From Burkholderiales bacterium RIFCSPLOWO2_12_FULL_61_40 (GTDB lineage: Bacteria; Pseudomonadota; Gammaproteobacteria; Burkholderiales; Burkholderiaceae_C): 64,000 bases of DNA. The notes below the pieces were generated by a model. It was not told the DNA's origin and searched no databases. It saw only the letters and a program-made list of their open reading frames with translations. This document shows, piece after piece, positions 63,589 through 64,000 of the stretch (position 1 is the stretch's first letter; each line of letters opens with the position of its first letter). The stretch spans positions 1-64,000 of the forward strand of contig MESI01000032.1 of NCBI GenBank assembly GCA_001770935.1, read 5' to 3'. Both the position numbers and the translations under genes were made by a program.

Positions 63589-64000
63589 ATGGAATCAAAA
63601 GCCATAGAACTGATGAAAAGCCATTTCGATGCCTTGAGCCATACCAGCCCGGAGGAAGGCGTCGAATTCTGGTTTGCCCGCGATCTGATGGAGCCGCTTG
63701 GCTATGCCCGCTGGGAAAACTTCCAGACCGCCATCAAACGGGCTATCGAATCATGCGAAACAACGGGATATGCGGCGGGGGATCATTTTCGTGGCGTCAC
63801 GAAAATGATCGAGATCGGCAAGGGGGGGCAGCGGCCCGTAGACGATTTCATGCTCACCCGCTATGCCTGTTACCTCATCGCCCAGAACGGCGACCCGCGC
63901 AAGGAACCCATCGCCTTTGCCCAAAGCTACTTTGCCATCCAGACGCGCAAGCAGGAACTGATCGAGGATCGCATGCGCCTGCAGGCCCGGCTGGACGCCC
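63589..64000 (+). CDS. dinD: DinD-family protein (BRO-N-like), N-terminal part
   Basis: The first 137 codons of a DinD-like (DNA-damage-inducible protein D) gene cut by the window end. The BRO-N-like domain is recognisable (VEFWFARDLMEPLGYARWEN, DDFMLTRYACYLIAQNGDP, YFAIQTRKQELIEDRMR). In E. coli DinD interferes with RecA filaments and is SOS-induced. It lies 29 bp after hsdR on the same strand, a placement seen in other type I restriction loci. No LexA box (CTGT-N8-ACAG) is visible before it. A perfect hairpin lies in the coding sequence at 63781-63810. Confidence 0.87.
   Translation, partial: MESKAIELMKSHFDALSHTSPEEGVEFWFARDLMEPLGYARWENFQTAIKRAIESCETTGYAAGDHFRGVTKMIEIGKGGQRPVDDFMLTRYACYLIAQNGDPRKEPIAFAQSYFAIQTRKQELIEDRMRLQARLDA
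63781..63810 (+). repeat. Perfect 13-bp inverted repeat inside dinD
   Basis: GATCATTTTCGTG (63781-63793) and CACGAAAATGATC (63798-63810) are perfectly complementary around GCGT. The stretch encodes DHFRGVTKMI, a conserved part of the family, so codon use rather than an insertion creates the hairpin. Confidence 0.85.

Overview
The window is chromosomal DNA of a betaproteobacterium, most likely a member of the Comamonadaceae (Rhodoferax/Polaromonas-like). This rests on protein similarity recognised by eye and on gene orders typical of Burkholderiales (rplT-pheS-pheT-ihfA-merR-tRNA-Pro; argF-argD next to a DUF3579 gene; hda-HAD-pcnB-folK). No database search was possible. Most of it is a dense metabolic and housekeeping core; only the last 3.5 kb (a type I restriction locus) looks accessory.

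Layout. 1-4.9 kb: end of rplT, pheS, pheT, ihfA, a MerR regulator and tRNA-Pro(GGG). 5-5.8 kb: two small unknown genes. 6-15.3 kb: a propionyl-CoA/methylmalonyl-CoA block: GntR regulator, B12-dependent methylmalonyl-CoA mutase, a vapBC toxin-antitoxin pair, the mutase chaperone meaB, both propionyl-CoA carboxylase subunits and a VOC protein that may be the epimerase. Together these interconvert propionyl-CoA and succinyl-CoA. 15.3-25.5 kb: a chemoreceptor with a C-terminal Cache-like domain, a soluble RnfB-like ferredoxin, an intracellular PHB depolymerase, a zinc phospholipase C/P1-nuclease-like secreted protein, an unknown exported protein, an FAD monooxygenase, a fused NAD(P)HX repair enzyme and a metallo-beta-lactamase-fold hydrolase.

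25.6-31.8 kb: a PAS-PAS histidine kinase, kynureninase, a YkgJ-type Cys-cluster protein, argF, argD and a DUF3579 gene. 31.8-42.5 kb: an EF-hand membrane protein, rpsT, murJ, a SirB1-like protein, purM, an AI-2E-type permease, hda, a HAD phosphatase, pcnB and folK. 42.6-48 kb: a chemoreceptor, a histidine kinase, an HD-GYP response regulator and ridA. 48.1-56.1 kb: a transglutaminase / ATP-grasp / alpha-E pair, a WS/DGAT acyltransferase with an alpha/beta hydrolase, and a DUF3443-DUF2844 pair. 56.2-60.2 kb: comEC and tryptophanase. 60.5-64 kb: a helix-turn-helix gene, hsdR and a truncated dinD.

Three things stand out. (1) Kynureninase and tryptophanase, two tryptophan-degrading enzymes 30 kb apart on opposite strands, carry the same 44-nt element (39 of 44 identical) in the same orientation about 30 nt before their start codons, a candidate shared tryptophan-catabolism control element. 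(2) A small palindromic repeat occurs nine times, six times in frame inside coding sequences and once across a stop codon; a different 87-bp repeat is duplicated in frame inside comEC. (3) The 397-bp gap between pccB and pccA holds two long hairpins whose outer stems differ completely, whose loops are reverse complements, and whose inner mini-stem shows compensatory changes.
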